Assembly (NCBI GenBank): GCA_026770575.1
Contig: MU657249.1
Coordinates: 16,355-30,844, forward strand
Direction of reading: 5' to 3'
Length of the DNA stretch: 14,490 bases
Source of the DNA: Pelagophyceae sp. CCMP2097
Taxonomy: Eukaryota; Sar; Pelagophyceae
The notes below the pieces were generated by a model, which saw only the letters and a list, made by a program, of their open reading frames with translations, made no database searches and was not told where the DNA came from. Within the stretch, counting starts at the first letter, position 1, and every line of letters begins with the position of its first letter. This document shows positions 1-10,300 of the stretch, piece by piece. A program made the translations under genes and the position numbers.

Positions 1-170
1 AACGGCCTGAACTGAGGATGTCTCAGCGGCCCTTGTGCGAGAATGCCTCCACGGCCCTTGCGCGAGAATGCCTCAACGGCCCTTGTGCGAGCATGTCTCA
101 ACGGCCTGAACTGAGCATGTCTCAACGGCCTGAACTGAGCATGTCTCGACGGCCCCTGTGAGAATGGCCG
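1..170. repeat. Tandem array, 24-26 bp units
   Basis: Six to seven units start at about 1, 25, 51, 75, 100, 124 and 148. The clearest is AACGGCCTGAACTGAGCATG followed by TCTC, repeated at 100 and 124. Units alternate between a CTGAACTGAG and a CTTGTGCGAG interior. The array may extend upstream of the window. Confidence 0.9.
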
Positions 171-539
171 CGTGTCTTTGCGAGGCCCGAAAGGCCCGAG
201 TCGCACCGGGAAGCGCACCAGTCGCCACCGGAAGCGCTAACTTTTGGGAGGTGGCCACGCTTCGTCGACGCCTTGATCGGGAACAAGGGTGCATTTTGGC
301 GAGGGGAGGAATTGCGCCTTTGGGAAGCCGCAAAGGCCAAGACGCAACCGCCGGTTGAAGACGGGCATTCGAGGCGGGCCCGGGAGCGGCCCACTTCCGA
401 AGAGCGGCCTTTCGACGGGAAAGAGTCGTGAAGCAACGCGGTGCATCGGCGGACGCCGGTCGTGCTCGAGGAGAGTCGTTTTTTGCCGGGCTCTTTCCCC
501 GGCCTTTGAATGAAAAAGGAGAGGCGGCCTGGTGGACCG

Positions 540-575
540 ATCTCGATGGGCCCATCGAGATGGGCCCATCGAGAT
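540..575. repeat. 22-bp perfect palindrome plus direct repeat
   Basis: ATCTCGATGGG (540-550) is followed directly by its reverse complement (551-561). The block GGGCCCATCGAGAT then repeats at 562-575. There is no spacer. Confidence 0.9.
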
Positions 576-675
576 GGGGCTCTGAAGAAGGCGGTCTTCC
601 TCTCGAGCGGCATCCCACGCGATTCACGGGCCCCCGAGGGGCGGCCCCGGAGCGGCCCTCGAGGTCTCGACGTGC

Positions 676-760
676 CGAAAGACGGACTTGCCCAAAGACG
701 ACGGACTTGCCCAAAGACGACGGACTTTCCCACCGTCGACGGACTTGCCCCAAAGACGAC
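676..760. repeat. Tandem array, about 19 bp units
   Basis: About four units of AAAGACGACGGACTTGCCC with small variants (one reads ACCGTCGACGG). The reverse strand gives an open frame with repeated FGQVRR-like peptides, which I regard as an artefact. Confidence 0.85.
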
Positions 761-916
761 TTTTTTTTCCAAAGGTTCCCGTCTCGAAAGGGGCCCATTT
801 GGGAATTCGGCTGGGTCCTTTCGGGGCGCCCAAAGACGCAGTCTCCCAAAACCGCCTTTTTGCCGCGATCCGAGTGCAACTCCGGTTTTCCGGTGGGCCA
901 TCCTTTGCGAAACTAG

Positions 917-1348
917 GTTCATCTTGGCCTTTTCGACCATCATGCTGCAGACGGACCTGCACAACCCGGCGATGGCGTCGGCCAAGAGGATGACGGTTTT
1001 GGACTTTGTTAGGAACAACCGCGGCATCAACGACGGCGACGACCTGCCCGAAGCCTTCCTCAGCGACGTCTACGCCGCCATCAAGACCCGGCCCATCCTG
1101 CCGCCGAGGACGCCGCACGCCTCGAGTCTGGGCCGCGCCGAGAGTTTTGGGGAAGAGGACTGGGTCAAGGTGCTGAAGAAGCGCGTCAACCGGGCGGCCT
1201 TTTCGACAAAGTCGTCGGCCTCGACCTTTGCCGCCGGCGCCAACGAGCGCGACATGTTCCAATCCATCGCCGACGCGACGCTCGCAGCCTTTGGCGCCAT
1301 CTTCGCCAAATCAAACGACGCCTCGCTCCTCAACAAAGCGCTGCGCGG
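917..1348 (+). CDS. Exon A: C-terminal half of Sec7 domain and start of HDS1
   Basis: The exon opens after AACTAG|GTTC. The first G completes a codon begun in an upstream exon outside the window (phase 2). It then reads FILAFSTIMLQTDLHNP, the Sec7 motif 2 that lines the ARF-binding groove, followed by MTVLDFVRNNRGIND and LPEAFLSDVYAAIK, the last Sec7 helices. After a Pro/Ser linker comes EEDWVKVLKKRVNRAAF, like the tryptophan-bearing linker behind Sec7 in this family. ERDMFQSIADATLAAFGAIF then begins HDS1. The family asparagine in MLNTD is glutamine here. The exon ends LNKALRG, with GG|GTCCCC as donor, phase 2. This is the strongest homology in the window. The frame stays open about 70 bp into the intron, so the donor is set by homology to the next exon. 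Confidence 0.95.
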
Positions 1349-4300
1349 GTCCCCAACGGCCGCGTCGAAAGAGTCGTCTTTGGCCGGAAAACCCGAAGAA
1401 GGACGCCGAGGGCAGTGACAACGGGGCCGCTGCTTGGCCCAAAGGCGCGGCGCTGCAAGAGGCCTCGAAGAAGACGCCACTCTTGGAAGACGGCCCGCCC
1501 CAACGGTCTCTCGAGGCGCCTCTTGGAGACAGCTTCCAACGGCGCTTTTCCCAACGGCGCTTTTCCAAAGGGCCGCTTTTTCAACATCTTCTCAAAGAGA
1601 CTTCTTCTCTCGACGGTCCCGACCTGTCGACGGCCGCCTGTTCCCGTCGACGGCCGCTGCCTTTGGACTCGTCGACGGCCTTGCTTGAAGGGCATCACCC
1701 TTTGGAATCTACGGGCCGCTTCGATGCCGACGAAAACGGCCGCTGGGACGGGTGTCCGGATCCATTTTTGAAACAAGGCAAAGAGCCCGAAGAAAAGGCA
1801 CGCCGATTCGCCTCTTGGTTCGAAACCGTTGGAAATCGTGGCCTTGTGCGCCTGAAAACAATTCGCCTTTTCAGAGCGACCTCGCCAAAGGGACGCGGCC
1901 ATTGAGACCTTTGGAGACGGCGCGTCGAAAAGGCACCCTTCGGAGTCCGTGCCGTCGACAAGGGGCCTCCACACGGGCGCCGTTTCGAAGGGCCCTTCGG
2001 AGACCGTCGACGAGGGGACAATGTATTCGAAAAAGCTTTCCCAAGGGATTTCCCTCCAAGCCGGGGAGAAGCGCTTGTGTATTCGACTTTCCCATTCTCG
2101 AAAAAACGGCATTGGGTCGAAATCCAGCAGCCAACCAGACGCGCAGCAGCCGACCAGGCGCCTCTCCCTGTGCGGCGGCCCCGCGAAAATTCGACGGCCG
2201 CGGCCGCGAAGATGGGACCCTTTCTGGAGCCAACGGTGACAAGCGACCGTTCCAAAGGGACCGTTGAGAAATGACCGTTGACAAGGGACCGTTGAGAAAG
2301 GACCGTTGGAAAGGGACCGTCGACAAGGGGACCGTCGACAAGGCGACCGTTTCCAAGGGACCGTTTCCAAGGGACCGTTGAGAAAAGACCGTCGAAAAGG
2401 GACCGTTGAGATAGGACCGTTGACAAGGGGACCGTTGACAAGGCGACCGTTGACAAGGCGACCGTTGACAAGGCGACCGTTGACAAGCGACCGTTGACAA
2501 GGGACCGTTGGCAAGCGACCGTTTCCAATGGACCGTTGAGAAAAGACCGTTGACAGGCGACGGTTGAGAAAAGACCGTTGATAAGGCGACCGTTGACACG
2601 GCGACAAATGACAAGGCGACCGTTGACAAGCGACCGTTGACAAGGGACCGTTGAGAAAGGGCCGTTGGCAAGGGACCGTTGAGATAGGACCGTTTCCCAG
2701 GGGCCGTCTGGCATCTTCGGCCGGCAGCGTGCCCCGAACCGCGGGGCATCGGTTCAAAGCGCCCACCGGGCTCGGGGGTGTTTGGTGGGGACGAAGTCGC
2801 GGCGCTGGACTGCGTCCGCTTCCGGACCATGGGCGTCTCGGGAGCGCTTCCCTTTTTCGGGTGTTTCCAAGGCGCGGCCCGTTTGCCCCTCGCGCTGCTC
2901 CCCGGAGGCCCCCTCAAAGCGCGGCCCTTTGGCGAAATGCGTTTGCCACGGTCGAAAAGAGCAAAGGGGCAAGGCGGCCCTCGTCCGTCGGGGCCGGTTT
3001 TGCAAGGACCGGTTTCTACGGGTTTTGGAAGGACGGGTTTTGCAAGGACCCTTGTCCGAGGGGGCTCCGCCTCTTTTTCGGAATAGGGCGCGTTTTCGGA
3101 ATAGGGCGCGTTTCGAGGGACCTCTGTCGAGTGCGGGGCTTGCCCAAGGGCACTTGCCCAAGGGCACTTGCCCAAGTGGTCTACGGGGCCGGTTTCTTAG
3201 GAGGGCCTCCCCCTTTTCAGAGGGGGCCCCGCAAGTGCATCCCCAAGAATGCGGTCGGGTGCTTTTCTACGGGTCCTTGATGGGGGTCGGTTTCAAGGTG
3301 CCCTTTGGGCCCAACGACAAGGGCGCCCCTCGGAGAGGTATACGGGCGGCATTGAATGCGCGAGTGCGCGGCACTTGGCAACCACCGGCCCAACTCCCAA
3401 AGGCGCCTAGAAGCGCCCGGCCGAATGAGACCAACAACGGCCCAACTGACAGGGATTTACTTCTTCGAATTCGAACGCGGGAATCCAAACGTTTGAACGT
3501 TTGGATTCCAACGATACAATTCCAACGTCCATCTCCGACGGCATTCACCGCAAAAGTCCCTTTATGAAGGGCGCCCTTGTGAACTGTTCAAAGGGACCGT
3601 TGACGAGGGGCCGTGGACAAGGGGCCGTTAAACTTTCCAAAAGGGCCGTTTCCAAAGGGGCCTTTCCCCAAGGGGCCTTTCCCCAAGGGGCCTTTTGCCG
3701 CACCATCCGGCACCTTTGGGCGGTGCTTTCGAAGCTTTTCGACGTGCGCATCGGGCACTCGAGAATTTCCCAGACGCCCGCTTCCAAGAGGGGCGCAAAG
3801 CGAGAGTGCCGGGCCTTTGCCGCCGAAACAGCCCTCAAAGCGCCCCCCGCTTGTGCGCCTTGCGGCGCCAAGAACTGCGTGCCTTTGTGGACCCTGCGTG
3901 GACGTCGCTTCCTCGCCGCAAAGTGTCCGGCGGCCCCTTTCATCCGCCTTGGTCCGGATTCGGGCCGTTGAAGGGCGAAACGGGCCGTTGAAGGGATGTT
4001 CGATGGTTCGGACCCACGTTGGGGCGTCCAATCGGCCTTGTCATCCGAGCGGCCGCCGGAGGTTTCGGCCACCGCCGAAAGAGCCTTGCAGAGGCTCGCG
4101 CCGCGCTAGGTTCGAGCGCTACGCCGCGGTGTGCGTGTACTTCGATCTGCAGCGGCCGTTCCACGCCCTCTTAGACCACCTTTTGCAGCATCGGCCGGTG
4201 CAAGCCTTGTCTGGATTTGAAGACGAGGCGTCGGAGGCGGACGCGCGGCAAGTCTCGGCGGTCCGGCTCGGGTTGAAGCTGGCGGTCCAAGGCGCGGACC

Positions 4301-7300
4301 TGTGCCGAGAAGCGGGCTGGGCCCGAGTGGTCGACCTCCTCCTCGACGTTGGCGATTCCCGGATGCTGCCCGCGACGTGGACGCGAATCGACGACATCTG
4401 CTCCGAAGACGGTCCGTCGCCGGAAGCTTGAAGACGGAGTTGTGCAAAAGTGCGAAAGTGCGCTGGCGCAGGCCGCACGCTCGCCCCGAGCTCGTTCGCG
4501 CACCGGTGCAAGGCGCACTGGACGCGCGCCGCGGTGTCGAACACGGCGCCGCCGCGGCTCGACGAAATTGCGCACAAAGGTGCGGCGCTGGGTTTCGGCT
4601 CGTATGTTCTGAATCGTGCATGTCAAAATGCGGGGCAGCTGAAAAACGCGTGTGCGTCCAACAAAGGGCGAAACGGGCCGTTGAAGAAATCGGGCCGTTG
4701 AAGAAATCTGGCCCTCGATTCCCCTCTTGATTGCCCTCTTGAGACGCTGGAACCTGGCCCCTCGAAAGATGAAAAGATGACAAACTCGAGAGACGAGGGC
4801 CCGATGAGACTTTGCCCGATGAGAAGGCGGCAAAAGGGCCCCCACCACTCTCGACAGCACGACATGCCCCCGGGCCACCTCGGCAGGCCACGCCGCAGCA
4901 AAGAATCGCGCAGAAATGACGTCGAAATCAAAGTCCGGCACGTCCCCAAACTCCAAAGGCCGGAACCCGCCCCAACTCCCCGTGGTCCGCTGTTCCAGAG
5001 GGTCCTCACCTTCGACCCCTTGCCAAGACTTCAAACGACGTGTATCGCTGAAAAGGGCGACGTGCGCGAATCGCGCCGAGAGGAGCGCCTTCGGACTCGC
5101 CGCTTTTGCGCGCGTCGAATGCGCTCGGTGGCGTCTTGAATCTCAAAACGGCCATTTTGTATTGAGGGGTCGGATTGGGTTTATATTTAAAAACGCAACC
5201 CAATTTTTTTTAAATGGCCGTTTTGAGATTCAAGACGCCACCAAGCGCATTCGACGCGCGCCGAAGCGGCGAGTCCGAAGACGATGCTCTCGGCGCGGTT
5301 CGCGACGGTGGCCTTTTCAGCGATACACGTCGCTTTGCCCATTTGCAAGTCGAAGTGGCATCTTGCCCTCGGCTCTTTGAGGCGTCTTTGGAGCACCGTG
5401 GCGAGTCGGCGGCGCGTCCGAGTTCCAGAACGGTGGCGGTTCAACGGACCCTCTCGGACTTTGATTTCGAGGTCCATTTTTGCGCGACGTGTCTTTTGGG
5501 GCCCGGGAGAGCGTGCAGTGCTTGCTCGGGAGTTTTTGGGCTCGAGGCGCCTGCGGGGCGCTTGTGCCGCTCCGGGCCCGCTCTCCGGTTGGTGTACGGC
5601 GCGTCTCACCAGGCGGTCTTTCAACCCGAAGCGGTCTTTGACTGGCCCGAAGCGCCCTTGGACACCGGGCCTTTGAGGCTGTCCGGACCAGGTCGATGAG
5701 GGCGCCGCAGGGGCCGGACATGGTCGTCGGGCCGTTGTTCAAGGGCGCTCGAAACGAGACCCTCGGGAGACGATGGACGGGGGTCCCATTTTAGGGCTTT
5801 GCGGGCCTTTGTAGATGCTCCTCTCCGCTTGGGGACCTTTGCGAGGAGCTCGCCAGAAGACGAATGCCGGCCCTTTGCTTCGGGCCAAGGGCCGCCTGCA
5901 TCTTGGGCCGGCAAAAAGGGCCGTCTTCAAAGGTGTCGAAAGGGGCCGTCTGAAGCTCAAAGGCCGTCTTCTCGGGCCGGCTCTCCGACGGTCGATAAGG
6001 ACCGTCTCGAGATTGCACGAGGGGGCAATTTGAATGCCATCTCGAGCTTCTCGGACCGTCTTCTCGGGCCATAAACACGGCCCTCGAGACGGCCGCCTCG
6101 ATGTCCACAAGGCCGTCCTCGATGTTCACACGGCCGTCCTTCTCGGACGCTCTCGGAGACGGCCCCTCGAAGGCAGTTTTGTGAGACGCGCCTGGATGCA
6201 ACTGGCGTTGCGCACGGCGGCGTCTTCAGCGAGGCGCGCTTCGAGGCCATTGCCGACGGTGCACCGTCACAAAATACCCTAAAATGCCCTTAAAAGGCCC
6301 GCCCATAGGTGCGCTCTGGTCGAGCCTCGCCGCGCTTTGGCGAGCCGACGACGCATTCGACGGATTCAAGGGCGGCGGTCCGGCGTCTGCAGCGGTCAAG
6401 CCGGAGAGGCGCACGCGCGTCGAGGCGCTGTCGAGGAGCCGCGTCTCGGGCCAGAAAGCGGCAAGCTTTTGCGGCCGTTGAGGGGGCGTCGAGGACTGTC
6501 GGGCCCGTCGCAAGTGTCCCCGAGGCACGGTCCTCGAGGAAGGGGAGGACTTGGACAGAGGGGCGGCCCCTCGCGACGCTCCTTTGGAGCCGTCGGAGCG
6601 CCTCTCCGGGGGCGCCATCGAAACGGCTCTCCGGGGGCGCCATCTCGAATGGGCCGACTCTTCCAAGGGGCCTTTTCTCGACGGCGGCCTTGTCGACGGC
6701 CCGAAGATGGGGCCAGCTTTCAAGGCGCGCCTCGGGTTTGCCGGGCTCGGGTGTTCGGCGACCGCATGAGGTGTTCGACGGCCCTTGGGAAAGCGCCTTT
6801 TGACCCGCCGACGAGACCAAATGGCAGCCATGCCACCGACGCGGCGAATTGGGCAGCACCTAAAAAAACGCCGCGCGCGCGTTTCGACCGCGGCCGCTCT
6901 GGCGGAGCGCGCTTCCACGGCCCTTTGAAACGGCCCCTCGATATGTTTCAACGGCCCCTCTATATGTTTCAACGGCCCCTCGAAGTTTCCACGGCCGTGC
7001 TCTCGAGGCAGTCGGCGATTCGGCCGAGGGATTTTCAGAGGGCCGCTCTTCGACGGCCTTGCTGAGGCCGCCGTTGTTCAGCGACGTTCGGCTTTTTGAA
7101 AAGTCGACGTTGCGGAATTTTGAAGACCGGAAGACGTGCCCGAAGAAGTCGCCCAAGGAACGGCACCCAAGGAACGGCACCCAAGGAACGGCACCCAAGG
7201 AACGGCACCGAGGGCCCTCTCTCGGCGGCCCTTGAAAAACGGCGCCCTCGAGAGCACGCTGTGGCAAAGGGCACTCGGCCACCGAGCCAACGGCATTGAA

Positions 7301-10300
7301 AGAGCGAGGCGGCCGCCTCTGCGCCAAACGCCGCCCAGAGTGAAGCGCTCAAACTCTCCGGCGAGAGAAGCTTGCCTCGACTCCCGAGGACGAGGCGCCG
7401 TGCCCCGTGGCGGCGCAGGCTTTTGCGGCGCAGGAGCCCCGCGGCGCGCCCCGGCACCCGGGGCGCAGGCCTGGCGCGCCGGAGTTGCTTTCCCGGAATG
7501 GATCGATCCGGAGGGGCTTTCCCGGCATCCGTTCCAAGACGCATCCGAGACGCTCCGTTTTCACGTCTTCCGGGACGCCACTGCGTTTCAGCGCGCTCCG
7601 CCTCGGGCCCTCTCTTCGCCGGAGCGCCACCCAGGACGCCCTTTGGGCGCAAAGCTTCGTGCGCCGCGGTAGACGATGGCAAGGGCGCCCTAGACCGCGG
7701 GTTTCAATGCGCTGCCAGCGCACCGAGGGGCCGTACAGTCGTTGGATGGTGGTATGCTCCTGCGGGGGCCGTGGGCGAGGGAGGCGGCCTTGGTCCCCGG
7801 CCGTGGATTCTTGAAGCAGCGGGGTTCTGACGCCGCCCCGGTCCCACCGTCGTCCCAGACCGCCATGACCACGGCGCCGAGAAGACAGCACTCTGCATCA
7901 TCCTCGAGAGGGCCCGGTCCCGAGGCGGCATCTCGAGGCGGGGCCCTCTCGAGAGCGCTCTATGCGGTCCCTCTATACGGTCCCTCTATACGGCCCCTCG
8001 GGAGACGGCCCCTCGGGAGACGGCCCCTCGGGAGACGGCCCCTCTTCGACGACCCCTTTGAGGGCCTCTCTTGGTGCACGGGCGCGGCCCTCTTGGTGCA
8101 CGGGCGCGCCCCTCTTGGTGCACGGGCGCGGCCCTCTTGGTGCACGGGCGCGGCCCTCTTGGTGCACGGGCGCGGCCCTCTTGGTGCACGGGCGCGGCCC
8201 TCTTGGTGCACTGGCGCGGCCACAGGCGCTTCCTCTGAGGGCGTGGGTCGTAGCACCACGCGCGCAGGCCCCCGCAAGCCTGCTGAAGGGCGCCTCCTGC
8301 TGAAGGGCGTTTTGGGGCGCTCCTCGGCGTGTTGCGACTTGGCGCGCACAAAAGCGATCAAACTTGCCGCATCGTCTTCGCCGCGCCTTTGTCCCCGCGC
8401 GCGCCACGACAAACCCCGAGCCTCGCTCAGTTGACCCCCAATTCCGGCGCCCCAGTGCTAAAGCTTGAGAGACGGGGGCGAGGCTTGCCCGCTCGATGAG
8501 TTTGCACGCACAAGGCTCCCCAAAGCAGTCTGTTGGCCAAGGAGGAGAGGGGCAAAAAAGGGGATTGCCGCACGGTGTCCGTGCAAACTCGCGAGTTTGG
8601 GGCGCCGCTGGCCCACCCCAAACGGCCCCACCGATGGATAGGCGCCAGCGCCTGCGAAAGTGGCGACGTGTGGACCACGCTCGTCTCCGGTTCCTGAGTT
8701 TCGCGTTGTGATTGCGAACTCGAGGGCGGCCCAGCACTGTGGCCGGACGTTGGGTCTGGACGCACGTCGGTGGCGCTCCCCATGCCGGAGTCTGGCCCAT
8801 TTCCGAGAGGCAGCACGGGCCGCTTTGTAAACTGCCTCCGTCGAGTCCTCGACAGCGCGCCTCGGCGCGCTTTCTCGACTGTGCGCGGCCCTCTGGCGGA
8901 GCACCGGCCTGTATATCGTTTTCCAAACGGATTCTGTGCCAACGGATTCTGTGCCACCCAAGTTGCTTGGATGGGTCTCTTGCTTGGAACGGTCTCTTGC
9001 TTGAAAAAGGCGGCGTCGAAAAAGGGCAGAGGGGATGGCGCTCGTCGCGAATCTCTGCGTTGCGTATTCTCGTCGCCGCTCCACTTTGCGGCATTAGGTT
9101 GGACTCTGCCGAGTGCGGCGACTTGTTTTCGCAAAAGTCGCGGTGCTTCTCGCTCACCGCAGTCACCTCGCTGCTCGGCACCCTCTTGCAAAGGGCGGAC
9201 CCGGCCGCGAAGAGCGCCAACGTGCCCGACGAGGCGGCGGAAGCGCGGGCGGCGCTGGCCCTGGAATTCGCATGGTCAGCAACCGGCGTCCCACAAAAGG
9301 CACCGAATAAAGGCACCGAGACCGCACCATCGGGCCCGAATGCATTGGGCGGGGTTTTTCGGAGGCCGTTTTCGAGCGATTCTGCAGACGCTGAGATGAG
9401 CTGCACGAGGGCCCGCTTCGAAAAAAACCCGCTTCGAAAAAACCCCGCTTCGAAGGATGCCCCCGCCTCGACGCCGAGCAAGGCCGCTTTCCAACCAAGC
9501 CGTTGCAAGGAGGACCCACGCCCAAAGCGGCGGCGAAACGGCCCTCGAATCGCATCAAAGTCGAGACGGGCGCGTATCGTCATCGGAATAGTGGATCCAG
9601 CCTCCTACTGCAGTGCCCACGAGATTGCCAAAAGACCACAAAGCCAAGATCCCAAACCTCAGGCGTGTCAAAATCTGACCAAGGCGGCTATTTAGGATTT
9701 TATCAAATCTATTTCCAAACAATTGGGCACGCTGCCCTCGAAAATAAGCCTTATTGGATTTGATAAAACCTATCTGCCTTGGTCCGATTTTGACACCTCT
9801 GGTGTTGGATCAATTGCGTTATTGCTTTTCGTTTTGGAGTTTGGGCAATCTCGATGCCACTGCTGTAGCGAGTTGGACCCCTCTTGGATTCTGCCCCCTC
9901 TTGGATTCGGAATGGCCAATGAGAGGGCTCGGAAACTTTGTTCAGAAAATCGGCGAGGTTCAAAAGCGAGCACAAGTTCAGAAGAGGGGTGGAATCCAAA
10001 CGGGCATCATAGAGGGGGCAGGACTTGCTCGCTCCCCACGGAACCCAAAGTGGCTCCAAAGACGGCCGTATACGCGGCCACCCGCTCGTTTTTAAATGAG
10101 GCATGCCCGTGTTGAAACAGAGGGCGAGCGAATCGAGCGTTCCGAGGACGAAGGGCGCTTGAAACGGGCACTTGCCACTCCCATGAGCCCAAGAGCACAA
10201 AGGCCAAAGGAGCCCACGCCCACAACCAGAAATGGCACAATCTCCACACGGCGCATGTTTCAAGATTGAATACAATCCCAAAAAACATGTGGGCCGTTGA

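Larger units (their letters stand above)
1..916 (+). other. 3' part of an upstream intron, repeat-rich
   Basis: There is no recognisable exon. It ends with the acceptor AACTAG|GTTC. The content is an array at 1-170, unique GC-rich sequence to about 530, a palindrome at 540-561, and a 19-bp array at 676-760. No Sec7 residues that should precede exon A (for example the 'LPGE' glutamate-finger loop) are visible in any frame, so the previous exon lies outside the window. Open frames on both strands encode only Arg/Pro/Ser-rich peptides. Confidence 0.8.
1349..4109 (+). other. Intron A-B (2761 bp)
   Basis: It starts GTCCCC and ends GCGCTAG. It contains the large 14/15-bp array at 2240-2709, several smaller arrays (1534-1566, 3075-3110, 3139-3176, 3657-3696, 3961-3995) and a perfect palindrome at 3480-3509. 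The exons on either side join in phase 2 to give an uninterrupted HDS1 helix. I see no gene inside. The long minus-strand open frames here are products of the repeats. Confidence 0.85.
4412..6308 (+). other. Intron B-C (1897 bp)
   Basis: GTCCGT...CCATAG, phase 1. It contains a 17-bp tandem duplication (4674-4707), the foldback element centred on 5185, and from about 5700 many short variants of CCGTCTTCTCGGGCC and GGCCGTC. 4440-4660 reads like ordinary mixed-composition sequence on the minus strand but matches nothing I recognise. The only other TAG|G in the interval is at 5792-5795. Confidence 0.75.
6430..9097 (+). other. Intron C-D (2668 bp)
   Basis: GTCGAG...CATTAG, phase 2. It holds tandem arrays at 6602-6644, 6922-6990, 7155-7210, 7965-8053, 8068-8221 and 8926-8955. 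Between the arrays, 7300-7900 and 8350-8900 are non-repetitive and GC-rich, with no protein similarity that I recognise on either strand. Confidence 0.75.

Noticed and set aside
73..1262. Minus-strand open frames over the left edge
   Set aside because: They are antisense to the tandem arrays and to the Sec7 exon, and their peptides are Arg/Pro/Ser low complexity.
1330..3175. Three overlapping long minus-strand open frames (up to 478 codons) with NGRL/QRSL-like repeats
   Set aside because: All three minus frames are open because the array unit has no stop triplet on that strand; the 14/15-bp period cannot encode a single repeat protein.
5795..6074. Possible exon after the TAG|G at 5792-5795
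   Set aside because: The open frame that follows has no family similarity, and the B-to-C join already satisfies phase and homology without it.
7136..7672. Plus-strand frame containing WRAGVAFPEWIDPEGLSRHP
   Set aside because: It looks less biased than its neighbours but has no recognisable domain, no TAG|G acceptor in phase, and homology across exons C and D leaves no gap to fill.
1..8221. CRISPR-like arrays
   Set aside because: The repeats are head-to-tail with no unique spacers of constant length, and the host is eukaryotic.
7973..9583. Minus-strand open frame of 536 codons
   Set aside because: It crosses two arrays and runs antisense to exon D; the peptide is composition-driven and matches no family I know.
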